NCBI GenBank assembly: GCA_963932465.1
Contig: OZ010786.1
Coordinates: forward strand, 592,151,038-592,215,037
Direction of reading: 5' to 3'
DNA from: Maratus speciosus
Lineage: Eukaryota > Arthropoda > Arachnida > Araneae > Salticidae
Length of the DNA: 64,000 nucleotides
The notes below the pieces were generated by a model. It was not told where the DNA came from, did no database searches, and saw nothing but the letters and a program-made list of their open reading frames with translations. Position numbers and translations under genes: made by a program. Shown here in pieces: positions 32,143 through 43,083 of the stretch (position 1 is the first letter of the stretch; every line of letters begins with the position of its first letter).

Positions 32143-33520
32143 TACCATCAAAAAGTGTATGAAGTTATGTATAGAATTAAACCAAAATTTTATTATAAGT
32201 TTTTGGCTATGGCAAGCAGGTCCTCCCAAAATTTGGAAAAAATTCGCCGGTAGGGGGCGCTGATATAACAATTTTTGTGCGATTTTGAATATTGTACCAT
32301 CCAAAAGTGTATGGAGTTATGCATAGAATTGAACCAAATTTTTAGTTTAAGTTTTTGGATATGACAAGCAGGTCCTCCCTGAATTTGGAAAAAATTCGCC
32401 CGTAGGGGGCGCTGTAAATGCTTTTTTTGTGCGATTTTGAATATTGTACCATCGAAAAGTGTATAAAGTTATGCATAGAATTGAACCAAATTTTTATTTT
32501 AAGTTTTTGGCTATGGCAAGCAGGTCCTCCCTGAATTTGGAAAAAATTCGCCGGTAGGAGGCGCTGTAATAGCGATTTTTGTGCGATTTCGAATATTGTA
32601 CCGTCCAAAAGTGCATGAAGTTATGCATAGAATTAAACCAAATTTTTATTTTAAGTTTTTGGCTATGGCAAGCAGTTCCTCCATGAATTTGGAAAAAATT
32701 CGCCGGTAGGGGGCGCTGTAATAGCGATTTTTGTGCAATTTTGAATATTGTACCGTCCAAAAGTGTATGAAGTTATGCATAGAATTAAACCAAATTTTTA
32801 TTTTAAGTTTTTGGATATGGCAAGCAGGTCCTCCATGAATTTGCAAAAAATTCGCCGTTAGGGGACGCTGTAATAGCGATTTTTGTGCGATTTTGAATAT
32901 TGCACCATCGAAAAGTGTATGAAGTTATGCATAGAATTGAACCAAAAAAATTTTTTTAAGTTCTTGGCTATGGCAAGGAGGTCCTCCCTTAATTTGTAAA
33001 AGAATCGCTCGTAGAGGGCGCTGTAATAGCGATTTTTGTACAATTTTTGTGCCATTTTGAATATTGTACCGCCGAAAAGTGTATGAAGTTATGCATAGAA
33101 TTGAACCAAATTTTATGTGTTTATTTTTGGTCATGTCACGAAGGTCCTCCCTGAATTTGGAAAAATTCTGCCGGAAGGGGGCACTATAATTGCGATGTCT
33201 GTCCCATTTTCATTATTGTACCATCGAAAAGTGTATGACGTTATCCATATAATTGAACCAAATTTTTTGTGCATGTTTCTGGCTATGGCAAACAAGTCCT
33301 CCCTGAACTTGAAAAAATTCCGAAAGAAGGGGGCGCTATAATTCCGATCTCTGTGCCATTTTCATTATTGTACCATCGAACAGCGTATAAAATTATGCAT
33401 ACAATTGAACCAAAATGTTTGTGCTTGTTTTTGGCTTTGGCCAACAGGTTCTCCTTGAATTTGGAAATATTGCGCGATAAAGGGGCTCCGTGCTAGCGAT
33501 TTTTGTATACTTTTCTTGAT
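32143..33520 (+). repeat. ~152-bp tandem array, 9 units
   Basis: Units begin (G)TACC(A/G)TC.AAAAGTGTATG at about 32143, 32294, 32446, 32598, 32750, 32902, 33066, 33218 and 33370. Each contains TTATGCATAGAATTGAACCA, TATGGCAAGCAGGTCCTCC and GGTAGGGGGCGCTGTAATAG. One unit is 164 bp because of an inserted 12 bp. Divergence rises towards the 3' end. Overlapping minus-strand ORFs in this array are artefacts of the repeat. Confidence 0.95.
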
Positions 33521-33840
33521 TTTTCGTAGTTCTATTGTGCATCGGCGGCTCATGCAGCGGTGGGAACTCGCTTCCTGCTATGCCGGCTATTCGCAAACAG
33601 CTGATAACGACAGAATAAGGAAAAATTAATAATTTAAACAAATATCATGATATAGATTAACTCGTTTTTAGTCCGTTTAATTGACTTGAGCAGAAATTTA
33701 AGATGAAAATCAAAGTTGGTATAGTATTGAACTAATAATATTGAAGTATTAACATGTGTAACTAGGTTTTGAAATATTAAGATGTATAAGATAGAAGAAA
33801 GTTTTGGGATTGGCACATCCAACTAGTTTTGGTACAAAAA

Positions 33841-34245
33841 AAGCGTAAGAGTAGGCCGCTATGCCTTTGGTATGTTTTAGGAGAGTTTCCTTTGTTTGAT
33901 TGTATATTTTGTAACTTGAAACAAACATGAAGTTTAGATGACTGTGAGTGTTGCATCACCATGAAACTTCTATCTATCAGTGTCTGAATATTGCTCGCTA
34001 CCTCCGGTTATTCTTTTCACCAATGTATATATCGAATACAGGGTTTGACTCTTAGGGTTTATTTTTGTTTATTTTATATATTAATTGCTTTTAAACTTGA
34101 CTGGTGTCATGCTGAAAATTGTTCTGGTGACATTTTCTTTTTTTATATCATGTGATACACAAACACATAAACGTTAAAACATGTAATTAAATAAATAATG
34201 ATGAATCAAGTAAAATTTCTCGTTCGAAACATGTTAAACTTGTGT
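33841..34245. other. Unannotated sequence
   Basis: No gene or repeat end recognised. Confidence 0.4.
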
Positions 34246-34463
34246 GTAACCCTTCAATGCATCGTTATGCACATCTGCATCACTTTTTATTTAACTGTTA
34301 GCAGCCACTATATTTATATAGCAATATTAATGACGTAAAAGGTACAAAGACATGCTACTAATTAAAGTTAAAAATCTATCTTAAAATTTCTGGTGTTTAT
34401 CTTTAATACAAAAAATAGAAAACATAATTTTAAAAGATAATAATCCATGCATATAAGGGTTGA
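34246..34463. mobile_element. TTAA-type MITE, family P14, degraded
   Basis: GTAACCCTTCAATGCATCG left and CCATGCATATAAGGGTTGA right are inverted. Core edge AAATTTCTGGTGTTTA. It is joined to a Q repeat at its right end. Confidence 0.6.
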
Positions 34464-34710
34464 GTTTCACAAAATAAAATATTATATAAAATAAGATATT
34501 TAGATTAACACTTATTAAAATATTTAGTAATTTGCAATTTTTTAGATTTTACTTGTATTGCAGATGTGCAACATAAGAAAAGCTTGACGCATTATAAAAA
34601 AATGTATCTCTGATTATTTTCATTATTTTTTCTGTATAATAAACCTTTCTGAGAATCATATATGATTTTTTTCGAAACAAAAAAAAAAATCATGTATTTA
34701 AAGGTTAAAT
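34464..34710. repeat. Q repeat (copy 3)
   Basis: TTGTATTGCAGATGTGCAAC, TCATTATTTTTTCTGTATAA and TTTTTTCGAAACAAAAA as in the other copies. Confidence 0.7.
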
Positions 34711-34850
34711 TGATGCACATTTTACGAAAGAATAGTAGGTGGTTGGCAAGTATGCAAAATACATATTTGTGTGTGTGCACGGGCTGGCGATAATATGTCG
34801 AATTAAATTGTAAGCAAAATTCTTACAATACGTGGTAACAGTAGAAGAAC

Positions 34851-35058
34851 TTAACCCCTTCGGGACGGGAGACTTTTACGAAATTTTTAATCTTTTGTCA
34901 CCGGTTTTAAAAAAGAGAAACATGTGTCTTGGTGAATCGGTAAAATGCGCTGATTAAATAAGGCAAATTTTACAATAAAATTTTACTGGTGAGGAAAAAC
35001 AAGGATTCTGAGCACTTCATGCGGCACGTATACGTGTCGCTCGTCCCCAAGGGGTTAA
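34851..35058. mobile_element. TTAA MITE, family A (copy 7)
   Basis: TTAA flanks; CCCCTTCGGGACGGGAGAC and GTCGCTCGTCCCCAAGGGG. Core GTCACCGGTTTT, GATTAAATAAGGC, TTTTACTGGTGAGG. Confidence 0.9.
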
Positions 35059-35257
35059 GTCGTTTAAGCTTTTTCTTATTTTTAAATAATCAGAGAACGC
35101 ATCAAACACTGTTGATCTCAAAGAATATTTCAAATTAATTATGTGCACGTAATGAACTACGTATTTAATTATTTAGTTTTCGTGTAGTTTTATGAGTATG
35201 TATGTAGAGTAATTGCAAGAAATTTTCCAGTATGGCGCATTTCAATGAAAAAAAGGA

Positions 35258-35417
35258 CCTGATTACCGCAGGAAAGAACTTCCACCAGTAAAAGCGAATA
35301 TGACTTTTTCATTATTTTTAACCTAAATTCCGCATTAATAAAGCGCTTAAATTATACGGAAATACATATTGAAATTTATTTGGTGGTATTTTGCCTCACC
35401 AATAATCGGGCTCTAAC
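35258..35417. mobile_element. Hairpin element D
   Basis: Arms GACCTGATTACCGCAGG and (complement) GAGCCCGATTATTGGTGAGG, distantly like family B. Core CTTCCACCAGTAAAAGCG and AAATTTATTTGGTGGTA. No clear duplication. Confidence 0.6.
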
Positions 35418-35726
35418 GTGAAATTGTTTTCAATTTGAAATTTACTCTTATTAGGGTAATTTTAAAATTTTAGTTTGGAGATTTTAATGTAAAATTAAAA
35501 AAAAAATATTGTCAAGAAATTTTTATTCGAGTTGTTTTACAATACGACAAACTAATTTAGACGATCGTTAATTCAACATAGAGATTATGGAAGCATAGAT
35601 ATGAATTTTACAGCCTGCATTGTTATTTGATTTTGAAAATAACGTCATGTCACCTGAGTTAAATTTTTGTTTATTTATACACAATGGCGCACGACAATGA
35701 GGTTTAAGATTTTGCTTAAATCTTAA

Positions 35727-35997
35727 CCCTTAAATACGTGATTTTTTATTTTGTTTCGAAAAATATATAGATGATTATCTGAAATGTTGATACACTGGAA
35801 AAATAATGAAAAAAACAGACATATATTTTTTCATATAATACGTCAATCTTTTCTTCTGTTGCACATCTGCAATACAAGTAAAAACTACTGTCGTGCGGCT
35901 GTTTGACGCTAAAATATTGCAAATTAGTAAATATTTTAATAAGAATGTCTCCAAATACCTAACTTTATATAATTATTTATTTTATAAAAATTAACCT
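35727..35997. repeat. Q repeat (copy 4, inverted)
   Basis: Reverse complement of the other copies, from TTAACCCTTAAATACGTG to AATTAACC, with GTTGCACATCTGCAATACAA. Confidence 0.7.
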
Positions 35998-36157
35998 TTA
36001 ACCCTTTAATTTCCATGATAGAATACGTTCTAGAAATTACGTAGTTCAGAGAATCTGACTTTACACCAGAAAGTTTCAATGGTTAATTTTGCTTTATTGA
36101 AATACGTAATATCTGTTATTCATTAAAGCAAATATCACAATTTTAATTTCGCTTTAT
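35998..36157. mobile_element. TTAA MITE P3, left part of an interrupted copy
   Basis: TTAACCCTTTAATTTCC..GAACG..CCAGAAAGTTTCAATGG matches the right half of 25492-25739 inverted. A right-hand piece with GCGCACTAAAGGGTTA is at 42949-43083. The two pieces overlap in sequence (AATATCTGTTATT), so they are not a simple split. Confidence 0.6.
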
Positions 36158-36350
36158 TTAACCCTTTGCACTTGGCGTCTGTTACACAAATTGTATTCGA
36201 TCGGCACCACTTTTTTAAAAGAAGTTTCGTTGAAGTACGCAATTTCAAAAATGCTCTGATTAAATAAGGTACATTTTATTTTCCTTTATCATTGGTGCCA
36301 GAAACAAATTTTGCGAAGAAAGATTATGTCTGCGCAGCGGAACCCTCGAA
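36158..36350. mobile_element. TTAA MITE, family P4 (left part)
   Basis: TTAACCCTTTGCACTTGGCG; core GGCACCACTTTTTTAAAA, TGATTAAATAAGGTAC, ATCATTGGTGCCAG. Its right end (TGCAAAGGGCTA) resumes at 42929-42940 after the 6.6-kb hAT insertion, restoring the inverted repeat. Confidence 0.75.
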
Positions 36351-36513
36351 CAAAGCGCTATAAGTAAGCGTACAAAGTTAATGCTGAAATCTGCCGTAAA
36401 TTGACACAGCTGCGCCATCTTGTGGATGGAGTGAATAACGCAAATACGCGGGTTTTTTTGTATGACGTCATATATGACAGAATATCTACCATCTGCGCAT
36501 CTCGTGCGCAGAT

Positions 36514-36922
36514 CTATTTGAAGATATTTACAATTTAAGAGTTATAGGCGGAAAAGCAGACAAAGCTATTTTAGAGAATACCTGTTAAAATTTTAATCAT
36601 GAATTTCAAATATTTACTCACTTATGGAAGATGAACCTTGTTTACCAGATTTATTGCAAAATATTTTGGTTACAGTTTGTTTTGATGGAAATATGTGTAT
36701 TTAAAAAAAAAAAAACGCAATGTCATTTTAATTTCGGGAGAAAAATCACTAATGCTACGTAGCTGTAACAAAAATATTTTGCAATAAATCTGGTAAACAA
36801 GGTTAATCTTCCATGAGTGAGTAAATATTTGAAATTCACGATTAAAATTTTAACAGGTATTCTCTAAAATGTCTTTGTCTGTTTTTCGCCTATAACTCTT
36901 AAATTGTAAATATTTTCAAATA
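36514..36922. repeat. Long near-perfect hairpin inside the hAT element
   Basis: About 165-bp arms (TTACAATTTAAGAGTTATAG ..TTTATTGCAAAATATTTT and complement) separated by about 75 bp, differing at only a few bases. An A13 run sits in the loop. Such arms would fold into a long dsRNA if transcribed. Confidence 0.88.
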
Positions 36923-37379
36923 AACCTGAATTTTATGCAAGCTATTCAGGCTAAAAGAAAACCATTTTTGTTAATAAAAGTTATAGGCGTAACTTTTAAT
37001 TCCATGGTTTTTTTTCCGGTTTTTTTTTCCACATCGGAAGAAACTTGCCCACCTTGGGTTTATGTTATTATTTATTAGAAAAAAAAACATGTATTTTAAA
37101 TATAATGAGCGAAAAGCATGTGTTTAAATTGATGTAATATACCAGTACGTACAGGGCTTGAAATTCAATGTTTCGTGGGAGGGGAATCTCCCTCCAAACA
37201 TTTGTAAATGGAGGGGAGTTGAGCTGCTTGGGAGGGAGAAAAAAAATCTTTAAAACCCACTGTTATTTTAAACGTTATTTAAAGAATTACATTAATATAG
37301 ACATGACAAAATACCACTGAATCTATAAATCAGAATAATTATGCAAAATGTTCTTTTGTTTAAGAAAAGAAAAAAGTCA

Positions 37380-37640
37380 AGTTTTTATACAGTCTATTTT
37401 TCAACTTTTAACCAAATGACATGGGTCGACAACAATGGGAGTTGTTAAATAAATTTCTGAATTTAGATTTTTTCTCGATTTTGGGCACTTCATCCTCTTT
37501 TACAAGGTTAAACTTGTGACACACAGCACAAGCACAACATTTATAACTTAGGAGATTACTGGAAATGTACGGTTCCGCTCTCTTAAAAAAAATTTAAAAA
37601 ACTTTGCAGTATCTGACGTGTCTTTTCATTTTTAACTATT
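37380..37640 (-). pseudogene. Possible hAT transposase C-terminal remnant (weak)
   Basis: The minus strand reads DTAKFFKFFLRERNRTFPVI, then after a frame change a hydrophobic stretch and NLVKEDEVPKIEKKSKFRNL. LRERxxxFP.IS followed by a hydrophobic helix and a KxK block resembles the hATC dimerisation region. Frames are broken and no catalytic residue can be placed, so this is only suggestive. Confidence 0.3.
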
Positions 37641-38099
37641 AGCATGAACATATTCGGAGATGTCATCATAAATATCTATTTCTGAACGAAATTGCTTGAT
37701 TATATTTTTAATGGAATTATAGTCAAAACCTAACTCCCTGATATTTTCTTTGATTGAAAAAGCTATTATGCATTCAAGTTTTTAACAAAGTCCAAAATTT
37801 GAAATGGAAATCGTCGATTCATTTCTTCTATTACAAAAGAAATCTAGGTTAACTTTAAATTGTCAAGTTCAAATTTCTGTGAATTAAAGGGGGAGGTGCA
37901 AGGAGGAAATCCTCTCCCGGCGCTAATTATTTTTGTTGTAGCTCGAATAATCTTCATTTTCGGTTTGGGTCGATTTCAAGTTGAATGTAGATTAATGCAA
38001 GTTGGATTTGGGTTAAACGCAATTTTTCAAAAGTTAGTTGAGTATATTATTTCAGATTAAAAACTATACCTAAAATAATAAACATAGATAATTATATTT

Positions 38100-38756
38100 C
38101 TGCTTTTTTTCTAAAGACCGCTGCGTTTTTTTCCGTGACCCTTTGACGAAATTTGTGTTTTTTTTTTTTTTCAGCAGCTCTTAGACGAAATTCGTGTTTT
38201 TCCTGCGAATCTTTGACGAAATTCGCGTTTTTCCGCGATCCTTTAATGAAATTTGCGTGTTTTCCGTGATTCTTTGACAAAAATTCGTGTTTTTTCGCGA
38301 TCCTTTGACGAAATTGGCTTTCTTTTTCGCGATATTTAGTCGAAATTCACGTTTTTCCCACGATCATTTGAAGAAATTTGCGTTTTTTCACGATCTTTTG
38401 ACGAAATTTTCGTTTTATTAGTGACCTTTTGATGGAATTCGCGTTTTTCTTGCAAGTCTTTGACGAAATTCGCGTTTTCCTTGCGATACTTTGACGGAAA
38501 TTGCGTTTTTTTCTCTACCCTTTTGACGAAATTTGCATTTTTTACCGCGATTCTTTGACGAAATTTGCATTTTTTACCGCGATTCTTTGACGAAATTTGC
38601 ATTTTTACCGCGATTCTTTGACGCAATTTGCATTTTTTACCGCGATTCTGTGACGAAATTTGCATTTTTTACCGCGATTCTTTGCCGAAAGTCGCATTTT
38701 TTCGCGATGCTATGCCGAAAGTCACGTTATTTCCGCGATCTTTTGCCGAAAGCCGC
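38100..38756. repeat. 33-bp degenerate tandem array, part 1
   Basis: About 20 copies of a unit close to CGCGATTCTTTGACGAAATT TGCATTTTT, most regular at 38520-38690. Because 33 bp is eleven codons, spurious 11-residue-repeat ORFs run through it on both strands. The array resumes at 40067. Confidence 0.9.
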
Positions 38757-38763
38757 GTTATTT

Positions 38764-39249
38764 CAAAGCCGCCTCAAGACTACAAGCCAAACACAAGGTT
38801 TCGTGACGTCACGACGGGGGGCTTAGATCAGCCGTGGAGAGCACATGCGTTATTTAAAACATTAACTCTTTCCTCCATATTTCAACTTATTATCACAGCA
38901 TATGGGGAAAAAATAAAAACTTATATTTTAAAGACGCTAATTAAGTGCTTTTTAATCAATTTCGATCACTCGAAACAATAATAACGATAACACAAAAATA
39001 ATATTTATGAAATAATATCACTGTGTCAATGAAAATGTGCATCAGAATTAAAGATACATTAAAGAGAATTCGTTCGTTAATGAAAAAAAAAATCCCAAGT
39101 ATTAAATTTATTTTAGTAGACAGTTTTTATTATTTATTCTACTTTGATATTTAGAAACAATATCAATTATCTATTTGGTATATATTCAAAAACAAGACAT
39201 TATACATTATTACATATATATATATACATATATATATATACACACACAC

Positions 39250-39291
<42 letters not shown>

Positions 39292-39440
39292 TTGCAGTTT
39301 AAACACATAAATTGAATTATTTTGCTTTCAATTATTTCAAAATAATTAAATAACAATAAGTGTGCCAATCAAAACCCACATTTAAAAATTCACAGCGACT
39401 TTTATGAAAATTTCGAGAATGTTTAAATTTTTAAGTATGA

Positions 39441-39471
<31 letters not shown>

Positions 39472-40059
39472 AATTTGTTGTCAAATTAAAGTCCATCTAA
39501 TTCTGCATACAAAATAACCCGAGTTACTATTCACACGATAAGTGTTTTTTTAATAAATGGCCGTTAATTAAAGGTCACTCTAATGAATTAGAGAAAACAG
39601 AACAAATTATAAAGAGAGGATGGTGTGACAAGATACAAATTAAATGATATAAGTCTTGACACGATTTAGGGATGTTTGCCATTTTAAATTATTGCTCTAT
39701 GTGGAAAGAAACAGAACTACAATAATATCGTTTCGTTTTGAGATACGGTATTATTGATAGAATCGTGCTAGGATTTGCTAGTTAATTTATTTCAAAGAAA
39801 TTAAAAATAAAAGATTTTGAACACAAGAAATAAAACTTGTGCTGATAGCATATAAATATAATTTGAAAATAAAACTTACCTTGAAAAACATATGTTATTA
39901 GGCTAAGTAAAACGGACTTGCACGTAAAATAGGAAGATAGGAAGATACAAAATTCAAATGTTCGGGGCTGGCGCGTTGGCAGTTAGCCAGCCCCGGGCTA
40001 TGACGTCACATGTGGGGGGATGAAGGGCGTGTCTGGCTTGTAGTCTTGAGGCGGCTTTG
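38764..40059. mobile_element. 1.3-kb transposon inserted in the 33-bp array
   Basis: About 30-bp inverted ends CAAAGCCGCCTCAAGACTAC / complement, flanked by GTTATTT (38757-38763, 40060-40066), i.e. a 7-8-bp duplication. hAT or P-type is possible. Each end carries a GTGACGTCAC/ATGACGTCAC motif about 50-60 bp in. AT microsatellites lie at 39210-39290 and 39439-39467. No coding. Confidence 0.82.
39210..39290. repeat. (TA)n/(CA)n microsatellite
   Basis: TATA and CACA dinucleotide tracts of about 80 bp. Confidence 0.9.
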
Positions 40060-40066
40060 GTTATTT

Positions 40067-40260
40067 CCACGATAATTTGACGAAATTTGCATTTTATTTG
40101 CGAACCTTTGACGAAATGAGCGTTTTTTTCCGCGTTCTTTTGCAAAGAAATTTATTTTTTCGGGCACCATTTGTCGAAATTCATGATTTTTTCAATTATA
40201 TTTTTTATGTTCAAATTTTCGGAACGATTTTTGATAAATTTCGGAACCGAATGCCTTAAA
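40067..40260. repeat. 33-bp degenerate tandem array, part 2
   Basis: Continues the array interrupted at 38757: ATAATTTGACGAAATTTGCA, ACCTTTGACGAAATGAGCG and more diverged units. Confidence 0.75.
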
Positions 40261-40998
40261 TTTTGGGAACATTTGGAACAGAATCACCCCTGAATTTGCC
40301 AATCGGTCTCGGAAAATAACGCGAAACTAGTGAATCGATCTCGGGAAAAAAATCTTGAAATTTGTCTATTAATCGCGAAAGAAACCCGCCCAAAATGTGT
40401 CATTCGGTCGAGCGAAAAAATCACAAAATTCGCAAGGCATTCGCGGGTGTTGATCGTAGTTTCAAAAAGCAAAATTTTTCGGAAAAGGGTGAATTTTTTT
40501 GGGAGGGTACCTCCCGCCCACGATATTTTTTTGGGCGGGATTCCAAAATTTTGGGCGCGAATCCCGCAATCCCGCCCTGAAATTCAAGCCCTGATGTATG
40601 TATTTTAAATAAAGTTATGTTTTTCAAATGACGAGTATATTTTAAAAATGATGATTTTATATTTTGAATGAAATGAATGCAACATAAACGCTGGTGATGG
40701 GGAAAATATTTGACGGTTTATGATCTGCGGCCGGCTAACATAAAAGTACTTTTTTACACTATTTATTTAATCTAACCCTGTTCATATATCTGAATAGATA
40801 AAAAAATTTGATCGACTTCTCCCTCCCACATATGCTAGAAAAATAAAAATTATGTACATGAATGTGTTTCTAGTAACAATACAACATTTTAGTATTTTTA
40901 CAACTTGATTATAAATTAGCAAATTAATTTTACGTTATCTAAACGTAGCTGATAAATCCTTAAACTTTCTTTATGGTTGTTACAACTGTATATACAAG

Positions 40999-41161
40999 CA
41001 GGGCCTGATTACCAACGGGGCATACTTACACCAATAAATTTTGAAAGAAAAGTTCGCCTTATCTAAACGTCGTATTCATGTAAAATTTCTGCTATGAATG
41101 AGGCAAAATTTTCTGTTTATTTTTAGTGGTAATAATTTGCCCCGTGGATAATCAGGCCCTG
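40999..41161. mobile_element. hAT MITE, family B (copy 3)
   Basis: CAGGGCCTGATTACCAACGG / complement, flanked by a perfect 8-bp duplication TATACAAG (40991-40998, 41162-41169). Opposite orientation to copies 1 and 2. Core ACACCAATAAATTTTG, GCCTTATCTAAACG, TTTTTAGTGGTAA. Confidence 0.92.
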
Positions 41162-41298
41162 TATACAAGTACAACAATTGAGTAAATTATGTAACAAACT
41201 ATGATTTCTAAAATATACCAGCTGGTTGGGAAATTGCAAAAGAGAAATATTTAAAGCCTTTAAGCATCTTGAACGTGATTTTCAGCCCTATATTTTTT

Positions 41299-42482
41299 TA
41301 TAAAAAAGTTAAAATATTATTTAATATATATTATTAAATGTTAGTGATTTTAATACGTTCAATTGGCCCCTCTCCGTCCGCAGCCCTTTTTTCTACTACT
41401 TATTCCGACTCTTTTGCGGAAGCTAGATTGGGGAAAAAAATTAAATTGAAACCGGGCAAAATTAAAAGGGAAATTTGAAATTATTGGTTACCGACCAACA
41501 ACTGCTACGTCGTACGTTATTAATCTATAGTTTTCAGTTATGGGCAATTGTTGTGTGTTTCATAAGCCTTTTTCAAATTTGGAGAAAGTTCCGCAATTGG
41601 GTTATTTCGATAAAAGTTACTTTCATTTTCTAAGCATTATTTAACTTTTATACAGTTACAATTGTATACTGTTTTCTCATTTGACGCCAATCATGGCTAT
41701 CGGCCCGATTACGGAAAGTTATCAATTTTACCCCTGCGAAGAACCGGTGTAAGATAATAAATGTTTAATTGAGCATACCACGTACTATTTGTAACTATTT
41801 TATATTTTATTCCAATTTTTGAAGTTTCTTCTATACTTTGTATGCTTTCTGCAATGTTATTCACCTGTGCGAAGTGCAGGTATCCCATGAAAACTATTTT
41901 TCCCGGATATGACACAATGACCGACATATTTCTAGATTTAAAAAAAAAGTAATTTGTTGATTTTAGGAATTTTTTTAAAGCTGTTGTCTAAAATTCACAA
42001 AATATTTAAAACTATAAATAATCAATTATTGCTGGTTTAATAGTACAAGAATTACTGCTTGCATTTTAAATTAAAGTGGATCCTAATGTAAAATTAAATG
42101 AGTTTTAAATGGAATGAATGAAATGCTTCTATATTAAATATTATAAATACAATTCGATCAAGAGAATATTTGGCAATTTATCGCCTGCGCCCGGTAAATA
42201 AAAAATATGCCTTAAAATTAATTAAATAATTTATTCTTAAACTCTAAGCGTAATAAAACGCTTAATTCTAATTGCTAATACAGATGTTTATGTAATTTTT
42301 ATAACTTTATCTTATCAGGAATTGAATTAAAAACGCTGCTGTAAAATTCTATCTTAACATACATTAACTAATTTTTATAAGTCCTTGGTCATTGCATTAC
42401 AAAAACATAATTCAAATAGAACGTATTAAAATCACTGACATTTAATAATATATATTAAATAATATTTTAACTTTTTTATAAA
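41299..42482. repeat. 63-bp inverted repeat pair enclosing ~1.06 kb
   Basis: 41299-41361 (TATAAAAAAGTTAAAATATT ..GTGATTTTAATACGTT) and 42420-42482 are exact complements apart from one base. The near identity over 63 bp against a diverged background points to terminal repeats of a further insertion or a recent inverted duplication. No ORF or clear duplication at the ends. Confidence 0.8.
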
Positions 42483-42948
42483 TTATAATAAAACACAAAA
42501 CTAACCAGTTTTTCTCTTTTCGGAAGCGAAAAAAATGAGATCTCTCAGATAGTTATTTTTGCATTTTTGAAAACTGCAATAATTAGAACGTCAACGTGGC
42601 AATTTTCCAAATAATATAAGTTCTTAAAAGAACTGATTTTGTTTAAAGAACTAACTTCAATTAATAAATTAAATAATGGCGAATAAATAAATCGAATTAT
42701 AGCTATACTTCCAACAATTAAGTACCGCAGACGACAAACGAATAAAATCACGGCTGCGCGTGCGCATAGTTCTTTCATAGATATCGAACTTATAGATCAT
42801 CCACAAAGGGGAAAGCAGTTAATAATCCTCTTGTAGTTCACTCCGTCCGCTGGGTAGCGTATGACCTTGATGGACGTGACCTCTCCCATTTAAGATAGGA
42901 CGCATACTTGTATCGCTTTTCCCTCGAATGCAAAGGGCTACGTATAAA

Positions 42949-43083
42949 ATATCTGTTATTAACTACAGCAAATATTGCTACTTTAATTATCTGGTGTGAA
43001 TTAGGTATATACGAATACAAAACTCTATTAATAAATTCAAAACACTCCTGTTTGCATATATGCAAAGCTGCGCACTAAAGGGT
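42949..43083. mobile_element. TTAA MITE P3, right-hand part
   Basis: TATATGCAAAGCTGCGCACT AAAGGGTTA matches the left end of 25492-25739 inverted and closes the nest opened at 35998. Confidence 0.65.

Larger units (their letters stand above)
31944..33840 (+). mobile_element. Tandem-core element (pearl/Helentron-like, tentative)
   Basis: Order: hairpin TACTTTCTTCTATC..GAAGAAAGTA (31952-31982), block CTTCCGGTTTTCGACGG..TTTTAGGGGTCAGAG, TCTG/TCCG microsatellite (32072-32135), nine ~152-bp core units (32143-33520), unique tail, and a terminal AGATAGAAGAAAGT motif (about 33790). The same block order in reverse orientation is at 49100-50085 with an unrelated core unit. Core repeats plus tetranucleotide microsatellite match the pearl-type and Helentron-derived architecture; no Rep/helicase is present. 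Confidence 0.6.
37152..40593. mobile_element. 3.4-kb hAT-like element
   Basis: Inverted ends CAGGGCTTGAAATTCAA. and ..TGAAATTCAAGCCCTG. Flanks AGTACGTA and (offset by one) TGTATGTA agree at six of eight positions, so an 8-bp duplication is possible. GC-rich GGGCGGGA subterminal blocks lie near 40500-40580. A weak hAT C-terminal coding trace is on the minus strand near 37380-37640. It contains a 33-bp array split by another transposon. Confidence 0.7.
36351..42920. mobile_element. 6.6-kb hAT-type element with nested insertions
   Basis: Left end CAAAGCGCTATAAGTAAGCG, right end (complement) AAAAGCGATACAAGTATGCG, flanked by a perfect 8-bp duplication CCCTCGAA (36343-36350, 42921-42928). Removing it restores the P4 MITE. 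Subterminal sequence is shared with 3258-3695. Inside are a long foldback (36514-36922), another hAT-like element (37152-40593), a B MITE and a 63-bp inverted repeat (41299-42482). I could not recognise its own transposase. Confidence 0.82.

Noticed and set aside
32342..33134. Series of 65-88-codon minus-strand ORFs with similar sequence
   Set aside because: They are shifted copies of the same 152-bp tandem unit, whose length is not a multiple of three; not a protein family.
38336..38665. 109-codon minus-strand ORF with repeated NANFVK-like units
   Set aside because: It is produced by the 33-bp tandem array; open frames also exist on the other strand and there is no flanking gene structure.
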